The notes: a model not told the origin generated them from the sequence alone. Positions 20,186-28,909 are shown, counted from the first letter of the stretch. The stretch: DNA of 64,000 bases from JABFXX01 sp036489755 (GCA_036489755.1 DASXFD010000089.1:50852-114851); one strand, 5' to 3'. Program-made: numbers and translations.

Positions 20186-21492
20186 GGGCCTTCCTTCTTG
20201 CCCATCAGGCGCGAGAGCAAGCCTTTGCGCTCGTTCGTCGCCTGCCGGCGCATATCGGCGAGCTCGCGGGCGGCACGCTCGTTCGACGGATCGATCTCGA
20301 GCGCCGCTTCGAAACGCTGCGCCGCCTCGAGCCGATCGCGCAATGCGAGCGCACGCAGACCCTCGACGAGCTCGATGCCGGCGCGCGCCGCACGATCTTG
20401 CGGATTCTTCTTCGCGGCCGAGCGATAGCCGGCGAGCGCGTCGTCGAGCTTGCCTTGCTCGACGAGCGCGTCGTAGCCGCTGACGTCGTCGGCGCCGACC
20501 GTCGGGATCTGCTGCGACGACGGCATGATCGAGGTCGCGGATTGCGGTCGCTTCACCGGCCCGCTCTTGCGATCGACGACGTGCTGGAGCGGCGCGCCCG
20601 ACGCCGCGAGATCTTCGGGTCGCGCGAGCTGCGTCGACGCGATCGCGGCGCTCTTGTCGCTCGGGTTCGTCGGCGCGTCGTATTGCGTCGGCCGCGGCGG
20701 CTCGGCTACGGGCACGCCATCGCTTTTGAGCTCCGGCGGCGGCGTCTTCGGCGGGATCGCGATGCGCGGCACGGCGGGGATCGGGCCGGTGCCCATGTTG
20801 CGGCCGGGGATCGGCGGCGGCGTCTTCGGGCGCGGCTGCTTCACGCCGAGCTGATTGCGCACCTGCATCCGGCTCGGCTCGCTGTCGAGCTTGCGGTACG
20901 CGTCGCGGATCAAGATGAAGATCTCGGCGGCGAGCTGGCGCAGCCGCGACGACTGATAGCGCGCGAAGCGATCGGGGTGGTAACGCTTGGTCAGCTCGCC
21001 GAACGCGCCGCGCACGTCGCCGTCGCTCGCTTCGTAGCCGACGCCGAGCACGAGGAACGGGTTGAGCCGGCGCAGCGAGTCGGCCTCGGCTTCGAGCGCC
21101 CCGATCAGCTGATTTTCGGCCTCGGCGACCGCGTTGCCGTCGGCGACCTCGACCGGCGCGGTCGGCTCGGGCGGCGGAGTCACGCCGCCGCGGACGGTGT
21201 TGTCGGCCGCGAGCGCGCTCTCGATGAGCCAGATCGTCTTCGTCGGCAGCGCCTCGATCGCGAGCTCGACGCCGGTGCCGCGCTGATCGCTGACGTGCTC
21301 GGCGATCGCGCCGGCGAGCTCGATCACCGACGCGCTAGGCAGCTCGAGATCGACGCGCACGGGGGTGCCGATCGGTGGCTGCGACGAGGCCTTGAGGAAC
21401 ATCTTGCCGTGCGACAGGTCGCGCCGATAGATGGTGGCCAGCTGCTGCCAAGACGCGCAACGGAGCTTGATGCTAAGCGGACCTGCGGCCAC
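20179..21492 (-). CDS. PilZ-like / J-domain / TPR co-chaperone
   Basis: A 437-residue protein. Residues 1-~95 look like the myxobacterial PilZ-type domain (LSIKLRCASWQQLATIYRRD, GTPVRVDLELPSASVIELAG). Residues ~143-200 are a J domain with the essential HPD at 172-174 (LTKRYHPDRFARYQ). A Pro-rich linker follows, and two TPR-like helix pairs end the protein (about 370-425). Some J proteins of this kind target an Hsp70 to a specific complex. The partner is presumably the Hsp70 of this operon. It starts at GTG 21492 with TATGAT 8 nt upstream. The PilZ part lacks a clear RxxxR motif, so c-di-GMP binding is uncertain. Confidence 0.88.
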   Translation of the reverse strand: MAAGPLSIKLRCASWQQLATIYRRDLSHGKMFLKASSQPPIGTPVRVDLELPSASVIELAGAIAEHVSDQRGTGVELAIEALPTKTIWLIESALAADNTVRGGVTPPPEPTAPVEVADGNAVAEAENQLIGALEAEADSLRRLNPFLVLGVGYEASDGDVRGAFGELTKRYHPDRFARYQSSRLRQLAAEIFILIRDAYRKLDSEPSRMQVRNQLGVKQPRPKTPPPIPGRNMGTGPIPAVPRIAIPPKTPPPELKSDGVPVAEPPRPTQYDAPTNPSDKSAAIASTQLARPEDLAASGAPLQHVVDRKSGPVKRPQSATSIMPSSQQIPTVGADDVSGYDALVEQGKLDDALAGYRSAAKKNPQDRAARAGIELVEGLRALALRDRLEAAQRFEAALEIDPSNERAARELADMRRQATNERKGLLSRLMGKKEGPP

Positions 21493-21500
21493 GCCGCGAA

Positions 21501-21506
21501 ATCATA
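21501..21506 (-). promoter_or_regulatory. TATGAT -10-like hexamer of the PilZ-J/Hsp70/ABC operon
   Basis: On the minus strand TATGAT matches the -10 consensus at five of six positions and ends 8 nt before GTG 21492. It would drive the seven-gene operon with little or no leader. Confidence 0.5.
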
Positions 21507-21550
21507 ATCGGATTTCCGTCGGTTGTGGGACTCTGCGGCCAGCTCGCCGC

Positions 21551-21556
21551 TAGACT
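21551..21556 (+). promoter_or_regulatory. TAGACT -10-like hexamer of the haem operon
   Basis: TAGACT is followed by 7 nt and the ATG of hemE at 21564, the leaderless spacing. Confidence 0.45.
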
Positions 21557-21563
21557 ATCGCTG

Positions 21564-22592
21564 ATGGCCGACCACCTGTTCCTGCGTGCATGTCGCCGCG
21601 AGACCGTGCCACGCACACCGGTCTGGATGATGCGGCAGGCCGGGCGGTACCTGCCGGCCTACCGGGCGGTACGGGCGCGCGCGTCATTCCTGGACCTGTG
21701 CCGGAACCCAGATCTCGCGTGTGAGGTCACGTTACAGCCGATCGACGAGTTCGGGTTCGACGCCGCGATCCTGTTCAGTGACATCCTCATCACCCTGCCC
21801 GCGATGGGGCTCGAGGTCGCGTTTCCGGAGGCCGGGCCGAAATTACCGCATCCGGTACGCTCCGCCGCCGACATCGCGCGGCTCGCGGTCGCCGATCCGA
21901 TCCCGGAGCCGGTCGAGGCCATCCGGCGGATCAAGCGGGCGCTCAACGACCGCGTGCCGCTGATCGGCTTTGCCGGCGCCCCGCTGACGATGCTGACGTA
22001 CGCGGTCGAGGGCGGCGGTAGCAAGGATTACGCGCACACCAAGCGGTTGCTCTTCGGTTCCCCCCGCGACGCCCACACACTGCTCGACAAGCTCGCACGG
22101 ACCTGCGCCAAGTTCCTCGCGGCGCAGATCGAGGCGGGCGCCGATTGCGTGCAGCTGTTCGATAGCTGGGGCGGCATCGTGTCGCCGGGCGATTTTCGCG
22201 AGTTTCCGCTGCGCTACGCGAAGCAGGTGATCGAGGAGCTGCGGGCCGGGCCCGGCAAGCAGGTGCCGATCATCTACTTCGTGAACGGCTGCGCTCCTTA
22301 TTTAGATGATTATGTATCGAGCGGGGCCGACGTGCTCGGCGTCGACTGGCGCGTCGACATCGACGCGGTTCGCCGCCGCGTCGGCGATGGGGTCGCGCTG
22401 CAGGGCAACCTGGATCCGGGCGCGCTGTTCGCGACACCGTCGGAGATCCGCGCCCGCGTCGCCGACGTGCTCGGCCGCGCCGGCAAGGTCGGCCACATCT
22501 TCAACCTCGGCCACGGCGTGCTGCCCGAGACCGATCCCGAGCACGTGCGCGCGATGGTGACCGCGGTCCGCGAGCTGTCGGCGACGGCATGA
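21564..22592 (+). CDS. hemE: uroporphyrinogen decarboxylase
   Basis: A 342-residue enzyme that decarboxylates the four acetate side chains of uroporphyrinogen III to give coproporphyrinogen III. The family signature near the start, PVWMMRQAGRYLPAYR, is intact, as are FDAAILFSDIL, GFAGAPLTMLTYAVEGGGS and the C-terminal NLGHGVLPETDPEHV. Length is normal. It begins at ATG 21564; a longer frame upstream has no family residues. It overlaps hemY by 4 bp (ATGA). Confidence 0.97.
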   Translation: MADHLFLRACRRETVPRTPVWMMRQAGRYLPAYRAVRARASFLDLCRNPDLACEVTLQPIDEFGFDAAILFSDILITLPAMGLEVAFPEAGPKLPHPVRSAADIARLAVADPIPEPVEAIRRIKRALNDRVPLIGFAGAPLTMLTYAVEGGGSKDYAHTKRLLFGSPRDAHTLLDKLARTCAKFLAAQIEAGADCVQLFDSWGGIVSPGDFREFPLRYAKQVIEELRAGPGKQVPIIYFVNGCAPYLDDYVSSGADVLGVDWRVDIDAVRRRVGDGVALQGNLDPGALFATPSEIRARVADVLGRAGKVGHIFNLGHGVLPETDPEHVRAMVTAVRELSATA

Positions 22593-23914
22593 GGATCGCA
22601 ATCGTCGGCGGAGGCATCGCCGGGCTGGTCAGCGCGTGCACGCAGCTGCGATCGGGCAACGACGTCCACGTGTTCGAGGCATCGGGGCAGCTTGGTGGCG
22701 TGCTCGGCACGAGCCTCGTCGACGGCTACCTTCGCGAGCACGCCGCCAGCTCGTTCCTCGGCGGCCCGCCCGACGGCGCGCTCGCGCTGTGCACGCAGCT
22801 CGGTGTGCCCGTCGAGAAAGCGTCGCCGAAAGCGAAGGCGCGATGGATCTACATCGACGGCAAGCTGCGCGCGCTGCCGACGAACCCGATCGCGTTCCTG
22901 CGCAGCGACTTGCTGACGTGGCGCGGCAAGCTCGCGCTGCTCCGCGAGCCGTTCGTGCCGGCCGGCGGCGGTACCGACGAGTCCGTGCACGCGTTCGCGG
23001 CGCGGCGGCTCGGGCCCGAAGCCGCGCGCGCGCTCGTCGCGCCGTTCGTGACCGGCGTGTTCGCCGCCGACGCGCACGATGTCAGCCTCGAGGCCGGCTT
23101 TCCGCGACTCGCCGCGCTCGACGCGGCGGGCGGGCTCGTGCGCGGCGGCCTGCGCCAGATGCTCGGCGGGATCCGGCGGCGCGGCAAGCCCGAGGCGGGT
23201 GACAAGACGCCGCGCGGCATGTATGCGCCGGTCGGCGGGATGGCCGCGATCATCGATGCGCTCGCGCGCGAGCTCGGGCCGCGCGTGCATACCGGCGCGA
23301 CGATCCGCGCGATCGAGCCCGTCGCCGACGGCGTCTCGATCGCCGGCGAGCGCTGGGATCGCGCCGTGCTCGCACTGCCCGCCGCTGCGGCGATCCCGCT
23401 CGTCGCGGCGACCGTGCCCGAGCTCGCGACCAAGCTCGCCGGCTTGTCGCGCGCGCCGATCGCGCTCGTCTATCTCGGCGTCGACGAGGCCTCGCTGCCG
23501 CCCGATGCGCTCGCCGCGTTCGGCTTGCTCGTCGCGAAGGGCGAGCCGCTGCGCGTGCTCGGCATCGTGTTCGAATCGACGGTGTGGGCCGGTCGTGCGC
23601 CCGCCGGGCGCGTGCTGCTGCGCTGCGTGTACGGCGGCAGTCGCGATCCGTCGGCAACGTCGCTCGGCGACGCCGAGCTCATCGATCAGGCGTGCCGCGA
23701 CGTCGCGCGCGCGCTCGAGCTTCCCGCTGCGCTCGAGCCCGACCACGCGAGCGTCGTGCGATGCGATCACGCGATCGCGCAGTACGCGGTCGGCCACGCC
23801 GATCGCGTGCGCGAGGCAACCGCGGTCGCGCGCACCGCGCGGCTCGGGCTCGTCGGCGCCGATTATCGCGGCGCCGGGCTCAACGACATCTGCCGGGACG
23901 CGTTCCGCACGTGA
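22589..23914 (+). CDS. hemY: oxygen-dependent protoporphyrinogen oxidase (HemY type)
   Basis: A 441-residue FAD enzyme. The Rossmann start IAIVGGGIAGLVSA and the acidic strand end (VFEASGQLGG) bind FAD. The segments SSFLGGPPDGA, YAPVGGMAAIIDALA and the C-terminal GADYRGAGLNDICRDA are typical of HemY/PPOX. It oxidises protoporphyrinogen IX to protoporphyrin IX, two steps after HemE. It is translationally coupled to hemE. Fit and length leave little doubt. Confidence 0.93.
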   Translation: MRIAIVGGGIAGLVSACTQLRSGNDVHVFEASGQLGGVLGTSLVDGYLREHAASSFLGGPPDGALALCTQLGVPVEKASPKAKARWIYIDGKLRALPTNPIAFLRSDLLTWRGKLALLREPFVPAGGGTDESVHAFAARRLGPEAARALVAPFVTGVFAADAHDVSLEAGFPRLAALDAAGGLVRGGLRQMLGGIRRRGKPEAGDKTPRGMYAPVGGMAAIIDALARELGPRVHTGATIRAIEPVADGVSIAGERWDRAVLALPAAAAIPLVAATVPELATKLAGLSRAPIALVYLGVDEASLPPDALAAFGLLVAKGEPLRVLGIVFESTVWAGRAPAGRVLLRCVYGGSRDPSATSLGDAELIDQACRDVARALELPAALEPDHASVVRCDHAIAQYAVGHADRVREATAVARTARLGLVGADYRGAGLNDICRDAFRT

Positions 23915-24711
23915 ATCGCTGCGCGCTCATCGTGCTCATCGTGCTCGCCGCGTGCTCGAGCGGCGCGCCGCGCTCCGCCGAGGATCACGCCGGATCGGCA
24001 GCGCCGCCGAAGACGGCGCCGGCGCCCGCGCCCGTCGGGCCTTATCGCGCCGAAACCGCCGCCTTCGCGAAGGGCGACGTCCAGGTGCGCGTCGAATGGC
24101 CGAACGTGCCGATCGCGGCTCGCGCGTCGCCGGGACGAACCGCGTGCGGAACCGCGAGCGCGGCGGCCGTCGCGCCGACGACGACGTGGGGCATCCCCGA
24201 CGCGTTCGTCGCGATCGACGTCGATCGCGGCAAGCCGCTCGCGGAGCCGACCGCGCGCGTCGTGCTCGCCGACTGCGCGCTGTCGCCGCGCGCCGTGATC
24301 GCCGGCGCGTCGCTCGTCGTCGCGAGCGAGGTCGATCAGCCGGCGAGCCTCACCATCGCGCGCGCGGGCTCGGCGCGGCCGCTCGCGCCCGCCGACGGCA
24401 GCGGCGCGTTGCCGATCGACCTGCCGATCGCCGGTCACGCGGTCGCGGTGCCGCTCGCGGCCGACGCGATCTACACGCTCGCCGGCAGCGGTGTCGAGCC
24501 GGCATGGATCGTCACGGCGTCGCAGCCGTACGTCGCGGTGACCGAGGCGAGCGGGCAGGTCGTGCTGCGCGACGTGCCGGTCGGCACGTTCCAGGTCGAG
24601 GCGCTGTTGCCGGCGCGCGCGGGCCAGCCGGCGCGGTTCGGTCATGCGAGCGTCACGGTCGCCGCGAACGCGCTCGCCGACGTCACGGTCGAGCTCGCGC
24701 CGTCGCCGTAG
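23911..24711 (+). CDS. hypothetical lipoprotein downstream of hemY
   Basis: A 266-residue protein starting at GTG 23911, overlapping the hemY stop. The lipoprotein signal reads MNRCALIVLIVLAACSS (Cys15). It is rich in beta strands. The last ~80 residues (VAVTEASGQVVLRDVPVGTF and onward) look like a carboxypeptidase-regulatory/cupredoxin-like Ig fold, as found in methylamine-dehydrogenase-linked plastocyanin-like proteins, but copper ligands are not obvious. Two central cysteines could form a disulphide. The link with haem synthesis may be only operonic. Confidence 0.75.
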   Translation: MNRCALIVLIVLAACSSGAPRSAEDHAGSAAPPKTAPAPAPVGPYRAETAAFAKGDVQVRVEWPNVPIAARASPGRTACGTASAAAVAPTTTWGIPDAFVAIDVDRGKPLAEPTARVVLADCALSPRAVIAGASLVVASEVDQPASLTIARAGSARPLAPADGSGALPIDLPIAGHAVAVPLAADAIYTLAGSGVEPAWIVTASQPYVAVTEASGQVVLRDVPVGTFQVEALLPARAGQPARFGHASVTVAANALADVTVELAPSP

Positions 24712-24716
24712 TGCGC

Positions 24717-24722
24717 TAGCTT
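24717..24722 (+). promoter_or_regulatory. TAGCTT -10-like hexamer
   Basis: TAGCTT is followed by 6 nt and GTG 24729. The match to the -10 consensus is weak (3/6), but spacing fits the leaderless pattern of the window. Confidence 0.35.
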
Positions 24723-24728
24723 GCGGCG

Positions 24729-25805
24729 GTGGAGCTCGCTGCCATCATGCTCGAAGCTGCCCGCGAGGTCGTCGGCGATGCCGCGCTCGCGCCGGCGGCA
24801 TTGCATCGCGCGATCGCGGACCGCTCGGTGCGCTACACGAGCGACCGCGCGCACCTCGCGCGACCGGCGGATCCGATCGGCGATCTAGCGGCACGCGCCG
24901 TGTTCTTCACGCCCGCCGACGAGCCGAAGCTCGGCGTGCCGCTCGGCGAGCTCGCCCGCCGCGGTGCGCTGCCGTCGCGCGAGCCGCTGCGCGTCGTCGA
25001 TCTCGGTGCCGGCTGTGGCGCGATGTCGCTCGGGATCGCCGCGCGGATCGCGACGCCGCTCGAGCTGCACCTCGTCGACCGCGATGCCGGCGCGCTCGCG
25101 ATCGCGAAGCGCGCGCTGGCTCGCGCCGCGCCGCACGCGCGCGTGACGACCGTCGCCGGCGACGCGGCGTCGATCGCGATTCCGCCCGCCGAGCTCGTCG
25201 TGCTCGGTAACCTGCTCAACGAGTTGCCGGCCGCGGCGCGACTGCCGCTGATCGAGCGCGCGCTCGCCGCGATCGCCGACGACGGCGCCGTGATCGCGAT
25301 CGAGCCCGCACTTCGCGAGACCACGCGCGCGCTGCACGAGCTGCGCGATGCCGTGCTCGCGGCGCGGCTCGGCCACGTGTTCGCGCCGTGTACGCGGTCG
25401 TGCGCGCCGTGCCCGGCGCTCGCCGATCCGAGCGACTGGTGCCACGAAGATCGCGCGCATGACTTGCCGCCCGTGCTCGCCGAGCTCGCGCGCGTCACGC
25501 ACCTGCGCGACGACGGCCTGAAATTTTCGTACCTCGTCCTGCGCCGCAGCTCGACGCCCCTCGTCGACGAAGCCGGCGCCGCGTGGCGCGTGGTATCCGC
25601 GCCGCACGCGCAGAAGGGCAAGCTCGAGCTCTACGGTTGCAGCGACGCCGGTCGCGTGACACTGCGCCTCTTGCGCCGCAACCGCGCCGCTGCGAACCGC
25701 GCGTTCGAGCGCGCGGAACGCGGCGACGTGCTGGTCGTGCGCGGCGCCGAGAGCTCCGACGCGCGCGTGGAGATCACGGCCGATACGAGCGTCGAGAAAC
25801 GTTAG
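24729..25805 (+). CDS. Rsm22-type small-ribosomal-subunit methyltransferase-like protein
   Basis: A 358-residue protein. A Rossmann SAM-binding motif VVDLGAGCGAMSLGIA sits near 92-107, with the post-motif NLLNELP. A cysteine cluster follows (CTRSCAPCP then DWCHED, about 221-243) and the GLKFSYLVLRR segment typical of the Rsm22 family. In mitochondria Rsm22 (METTL17) is an Fe-S-containing ribosome assembly factor. The bacterial homologues are poorly studied. The cysteines here are consistent with metal or Fe-S binding. It converges with the PP2C gene, overlapping by 4 bp. Confidence 0.88.
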   Translation: MELAAIMLEAAREVVGDAALAPAALHRAIADRSVRYTSDRAHLARPADPIGDLAARAVFFTPADEPKLGVPLGELARRGALPSREPLRVVDLGAGCGAMSLGIAARIATPLELHLVDRDAGALAIAKRALARAAPHARVTTVAGDAASIAIPPAELVVLGNLLNELPAAARLPLIERALAAIADDGAVIAIEPALRETTRALHELRDAVLAARLGHVFAPCTRSCAPCPALADPSDWCHEDRAHDLPPVLAELARVTHLRDDGLKFSYLVLRRSSTPLVDEAGAAWRVVSAPHAQKGKLELYGCSDAGRVTLRLLRRNRAAANRAFERAERGDVLVVRGAESSDARVEITADTSVEKR

Positions 25806-26986
25806 GTCTTCGACGCCGGACCGGTGTCCGCGGTGCCGACCGACTCGGGCTTCGCGTCGTCGGATTTCGGCTTCGCGTCGGCATCCGACTTCGCGTCGAC
25901 ATCGTTCTTGGGATCGTCGATCGTCTCGTCGGTCTCGATCGGCTTCGCCTCGACCTTGTCCTTGAGCGGCGGCGGATCGGTCGGCGCGGTGCCGGCGTGG
26001 TCCTTGTCGAGATCGGAGATCGCGCGCATCGGCTGCGTGCGCGACTGCGGCGTCAGCGAGATCGTCGCGCCCGGCGCGGTCATGCCCTGCGCGGTGAACG
26101 CGGTCTGCGTCGGCTCGTCGGCCATGAACGGGTTGTTGGCGTCGACCGGCTCGGTCGAGTCGTCGCCGAGCTGACCGGGCACGTTGTCGACCGCGACCAC
26201 GTGGATCGCGACGCCGGTGATGTTGTCGTGGCCGCCGCGCGTCTTGGCGAGCTCGACCATTTCAGCGAGCGCGTCGCCGGGCTTTTCAGACGACAGCCGC
26301 TGCGCGATCTCTTCTTCGACGGGAAAGTAGTCGTGGAGGCCGTCGCTGCAGAGCAGCAGGCGATCGCCGCGCTTGAGCGTGACGTGCGCCATCTCGACGC
26401 CGACGTCGGCCGACACGCCGATCGCATTGACGAGGATCGTGCGCAGCGGCGACACCTGCGCCTCTTCGATCGTCAGCTTGCCCTCGATGACGAGCACCTC
26501 GGCCACGGTGTGATCGGTCGTGATCTGCGACGACCGGCCCTCGCGGACCAGATAGGTGCGGCTGTCGCCGACGTGCGCGACGAATGCTTCGGCGCCGGCG
26601 ACGAGCACGACGTCGAGCGTCGTGCCCATGCCTTGTTTGTCGGATTCGCTCTGGCCGCGCTGATACACGGCCTGGTGCGCCTGCAGCACGGCGCTCTGGA
26701 GCAGCTGCACGAGCGTGCGGCGGCCGCTGTCCGTCGGCGCGCGCTTGAACGCGTCGATCTCGTCCTTCGACTCGAGCAGCGTCTTCTTGACGGTCTCGAC
26801 CGCCATCGCCGACGCGACCTCGCCGGCGGCGTGACCGCCCATGCCGTCAGCGACGATGAAGAACCCGCGGATCGGCTCCATCGTTGCCGAGTCCTCGTTG
26901 TGCTCGCGCACCATTCCCACGTCCGTCACGAGCCAGGCTTCCAGCGTGACGCCCTCGGCTTCTTCACTCTTCTCGACAGCCGTCAT
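25802..26986 (-). CDS. PP2C-family protein serine/threonine phosphatase
   Basis: A 394-residue protein. Residues ~15-270 contain all PP2C metal motifs: DVGMVREHNEDS, FFIVADGMGGHAAGE, VAHVGDSRTYLV, LLLCSDGLHDYF and GGHDNITGVAI. It should dephosphorylate Ser/Thr proteins with Mn/Mg, typically opposing Hanks-type kinases. The last ~120 residues are acidic, Pro/Asp/Lys-rich and low in complexity (repeated DAK units), probably disordered. I chose ATG 26986; the longer frame has no homology. No cognate kinase lies in the window. Confidence 0.95.
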   Translation of the reverse strand: MTAVEKSEEAEGVTLEAWLVTDVGMVREHNEDSATMEPIRGFFIVADGMGGHAAGEVASAMAVETVKKTLLESKDEIDAFKRAPTDSGRRTLVQLLQSAVLQAHQAVYQRGQSESDKQGMGTTLDVVLVAGAEAFVAHVGDSRTYLVREGRSSQITTDHTVAEVLVIEGKLTIEEAQVSPLRTILVNAIGVSADVGVEMAHVTLKRGDRLLLCSDGLHDYFPVEEEIAQRLSSEKPGDALAEMVELAKTRGGHDNITGVAIHVVAVDNVPGQLGDDSTEPVDANNPFMADEPTQTAFTAQGMTAPGATISLTPQSRTQPMRAISDLDKDHAGTAPTDPPPLKDKVEAKPIETDETIDDPKNDVDAKSDADAKPKSDDAKPESVGTADTGPASKT

Positions 26987-27047
26987 CACACCGCTCTGGG
27001 CTTGTGAATCTTCACCCGGTCGGACCCTACCCCGCAAGCGCCTCGAA

Positions 27048-27983
27048 TCAAATGCGTCCTCGAATGATTTCCAAGGGAACCGGCGGGTTCCCCGCGGTCG
27101 CCAGGGCGCGCCCCTGCGCGGTCAGCCGCCGCGCGGCGAGGTCGATCGCCGCCGGCTCGCGGTCTGCGACGACAAATCGGCGACCGAGCCGCTGTGCCAC
27201 GGCCGCGGTGGTGCCCGAACCGACGAACCAGTCGGCGACGAGGCCGCCCGGCTCGGTCACGGCACGCACCACGCGCTCGACGAGCCGCTCTGGCTTCTGG
27301 GACGGCCAGCCGCTGCGCTCGCGGTCGGAATGGTTCAGCGTCTCGACGTCCGTCCACCAGTCCTCGGGGACCTTGCCGGCGGCGACCGGGTAGCGATAGA
27401 CGCGGCCGGTGCGGCGATCGGTCTTCTCCTGAACGCCGCCGACGAGCCGCATGTGCGAGCCGCCGCGGCGGGGCACGCGGACCGCGTCGGGATAAAACGC
27501 CCAGTCATCGCTCTTGGCGTACCAGAGGATCGTGTCGTGCTTGCGGCCGAAGCCGCGCCGGCTCTTGCCGCCGACCGCGTAGCACCAGACGAGCTCGTTC
27601 ACGAAGCGGTCGCGGCCGAACAGGCGATCCAGCGCGACCTTCACGTAGTGCACGGCGCGGTAATCGAGGTGGACGAACAACGAGCCGTGGTCGGCGAGCG
27701 CGCGCCGGCTGTGCTCGAGGATGGGCTGCAGCCACGCGACGAACGCATCGGGATCGTCGGCGCGATCGGCATACGTGTGGCCGCGGCCGCGCTGCACCAT
27801 GCCGGTGCCGAACGGCGGATCGATGTAGATGGCGTCGAGCGAGCCGTCGCGCACGCCGGCCGCGACGCGCTCGGCATCGCCGAGGATCAGCCGATCGGGC
27901 GGCGCGTCGCGGCCGAACGAGATGACCTGATCGTGGCCAGCGGAGCGGGTCCCGAGACGATCGGCATCGGCGCGCGCGTTCAT
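27048..27983 (-). CDS. site-specific DNA methyltransferase (beta-class, N6-adenine or N4-cytosine)
   Basis: A 311-residue enzyme. The catalytic motif IYIDPPFGTG comes first (~residue 55) and the SAM-binding motif DWFVGSGTTAAVA near the C-terminus, the beta-class order. SQKPERLVERVVRAVT precedes it, as in this family. No restriction endonuclease gene is adjacent, so it is an orphan methylase, perhaps epigenetic. I prefer ATG 27983, 7 nt after TAGCGT; GTG 27992, with AAGG upstream, would add three residues. It is divergent from the small gene at 28007. Confidence 0.92.
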   Translation of the reverse strand: MNARADADRLGTRSAGHDQVISFGRDAPPDRLILGDAERVAAGVRDGSLDAIYIDPPFGTGMVQRGRGHTYADRADDPDAFVAWLQPILEHSRRALADHGSLFVHLDYRAVHYVKVALDRLFGRDRFVNELVWCYAVGGKSRRGFGRKHDTILWYAKSDDWAFYPDAVRVPRRGGSHMRLVGGVQEKTDRRTGRVYRYPVAAGKVPEDWWTDVETLNHSDRERSGWPSQKPERLVERVVRAVTEPGGLVADWFVGSGTTAAVAQRLGRRFVVADREPAAIDLAARRLTAQGRALATAGNPPVPLEIIRGRI

Positions 27984-27990
27984 CGATCGC

Positions 27991-28000
27991 ACGCTACCTT
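27991..28000. promoter_or_regulatory. symmetric bidirectional -10 (ANNNTANNNT)
   Basis: ACGCTACCTT holds TACCTT on the plus strand (27995-28000, 6 nt before GTG 28007) and TAGCGT on the minus strand (27996-27991, 7 nt before ATG 27983). The two hexamers share the TA step, so a single site could start transcription both ways with leaderless mRNAs. Confidence 0.45.
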
Positions 28001-28006
28001 AGGGGT

Positions 28007-28309
28007 GTGAGCTTTTGCCCGTGGTACCCGCTCGCGGACGCCGCCGCCCACGCGCCGGCCGGCGAGGGTGTGCTGCAGCTGCGGCTGGCGACCGGCCTCA
28101 TCGACTATCCGACGGGCAAGAGCGCGATGGTCCACTACGAGCACGCCGCCGATGTCTGTGCGCGCGCGTCGCAGCTGGCCCGCGAGCTCGCCGGGCGCGA
28201 TCTGCTGTGTCGACACCTGGAGCCGTCCGCCACCGATCCGGCACAGTTCCATGCGAAGGTTCGCGCCGATTTCGTGCGCCGGTTCGGTGCGCCGCCCGCA
28301 TTGCCATGA
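28007..28309 (+). CDS. conserved-looking hypothetical small protein
   Basis: A 100-residue protein starting at GTG 28007. It begins SFCPWYPLADAAAHAP and has LRLATGLIDYPTGKSAMVHY and a C-terminal basic segment. The aromatic N-terminus and the YPxGKSAMV string look conserved, but I cannot name a family. No signal peptide or membrane segment is visible. It is divergent from the DNA methyltransferase and overlaps the next gene by 4 bp. Confidence 0.7.
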   Translation: MSFCPWYPLADAAAHAPAGEGVLQLRLATGLIDYPTGKSAMVHYEHAADVCARASQLARELAGRDLLCRHLEPSATDPAQFHAKVRADFVRRFGAPPALP

Positions 28310-28851
28310 AGCTCGTCGAAGCCGAGTCCGAAGGTCCAGTCGAAGGCGACGATGCGCTCGTCACGCCGCCGCGGCCGCCGCATCGTCGCGTCTCGGTCTC
28401 GCTGTTGCTCACGCTGTCGGTGCTGATCGGGCTCGTCGTCACGATCTACGCGGTGTTTCCGGCGCGTCACAACGTGCTCGCGACGCGCGCGATCGAGCTC
28501 CACCGCGATCCGCCGGCGTGGGATCTCGAGGCGCCCACAGCCCCGACGCTCGCCGCGTGGGCGCTCGGCGCGGTCGGCAAAGGTGCGCCGGTGCCGGCGT
28601 GGCCTGCGATCGGCGCGACCCGCATCGACGTCCTCGAGCGTCACGAGGCGGCGATCCGCTTCCGCGTCGACGGCGACGAGGTCACGTACGTCGTCGGTCA
28701 TGCGGGCCGGATCTCGCCCGAGCACAGCGAGCTCCACGACGGCGACCTGCGCGCCGTCACCTGGCCGCACGGCGCGTTCGTGTGCGTCGCGGTCGGGCCC
28801 GACGCGACCGCGTCGCGTTGGGTCGACGCGATCCGCCGCACCGTCCGGTGA
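28306..28851 (+). CDS. hypothetical single-pass membrane protein
   Basis: A 181-residue protein. An acidic, Pro-rich N-terminus precedes one transmembrane helix (about 30-52, VSLLLTLSVLIGLVVTIYAVF), followed by a ~125-residue extracytoplasmic domain rich in His, Trp and Val. In anti-sigma factors and similar proteins such a soluble domain may sense a ligand, but nothing here allows a named function. It overlaps the previous gene by ATGA, so both are probably made together. Confidence 0.75.
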   Translation: MKLVEAESEGPVEGDDALVTPPRPPHRRVSVSLLLTLSVLIGLVVTIYAVFPARHNVLATRAIELHRDPPAWDLEAPTAPTLAAWALGAVGKGAPVPAWPAIGATRIDVLERHEAAIRFRVDGDEVTYVVGHAGRISPEHSELHDGDLRAVTWPHGAFVCVAVGPDATASRWVDAIRRTVR

Positions 28852-28874
28852 GCTCGCTCGGGCTGCGAGCTTCG

Positions 28875-28909
28875 TTAGCGCGCTTGCTAATAATTAGCTA
28901 ATCGGCTAA
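28875..28909 (+). promoter_or_regulatory. operator of the ArsR gene: TTAGC/GCTAA half-sites
   Basis: An AT-rich island with TTAGC at 28875-28879 and 28894-28898 and GCTAA at 28886-28890, 28897-28901 and 28905-28909. Two overlapping inverted repeats result, ending ~10 bp before the GTG of the regulator. ArsR proteins bind such imperfect palindromes over their own promoters, so this is probably the self-regulatory site. Confidence 0.6.
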
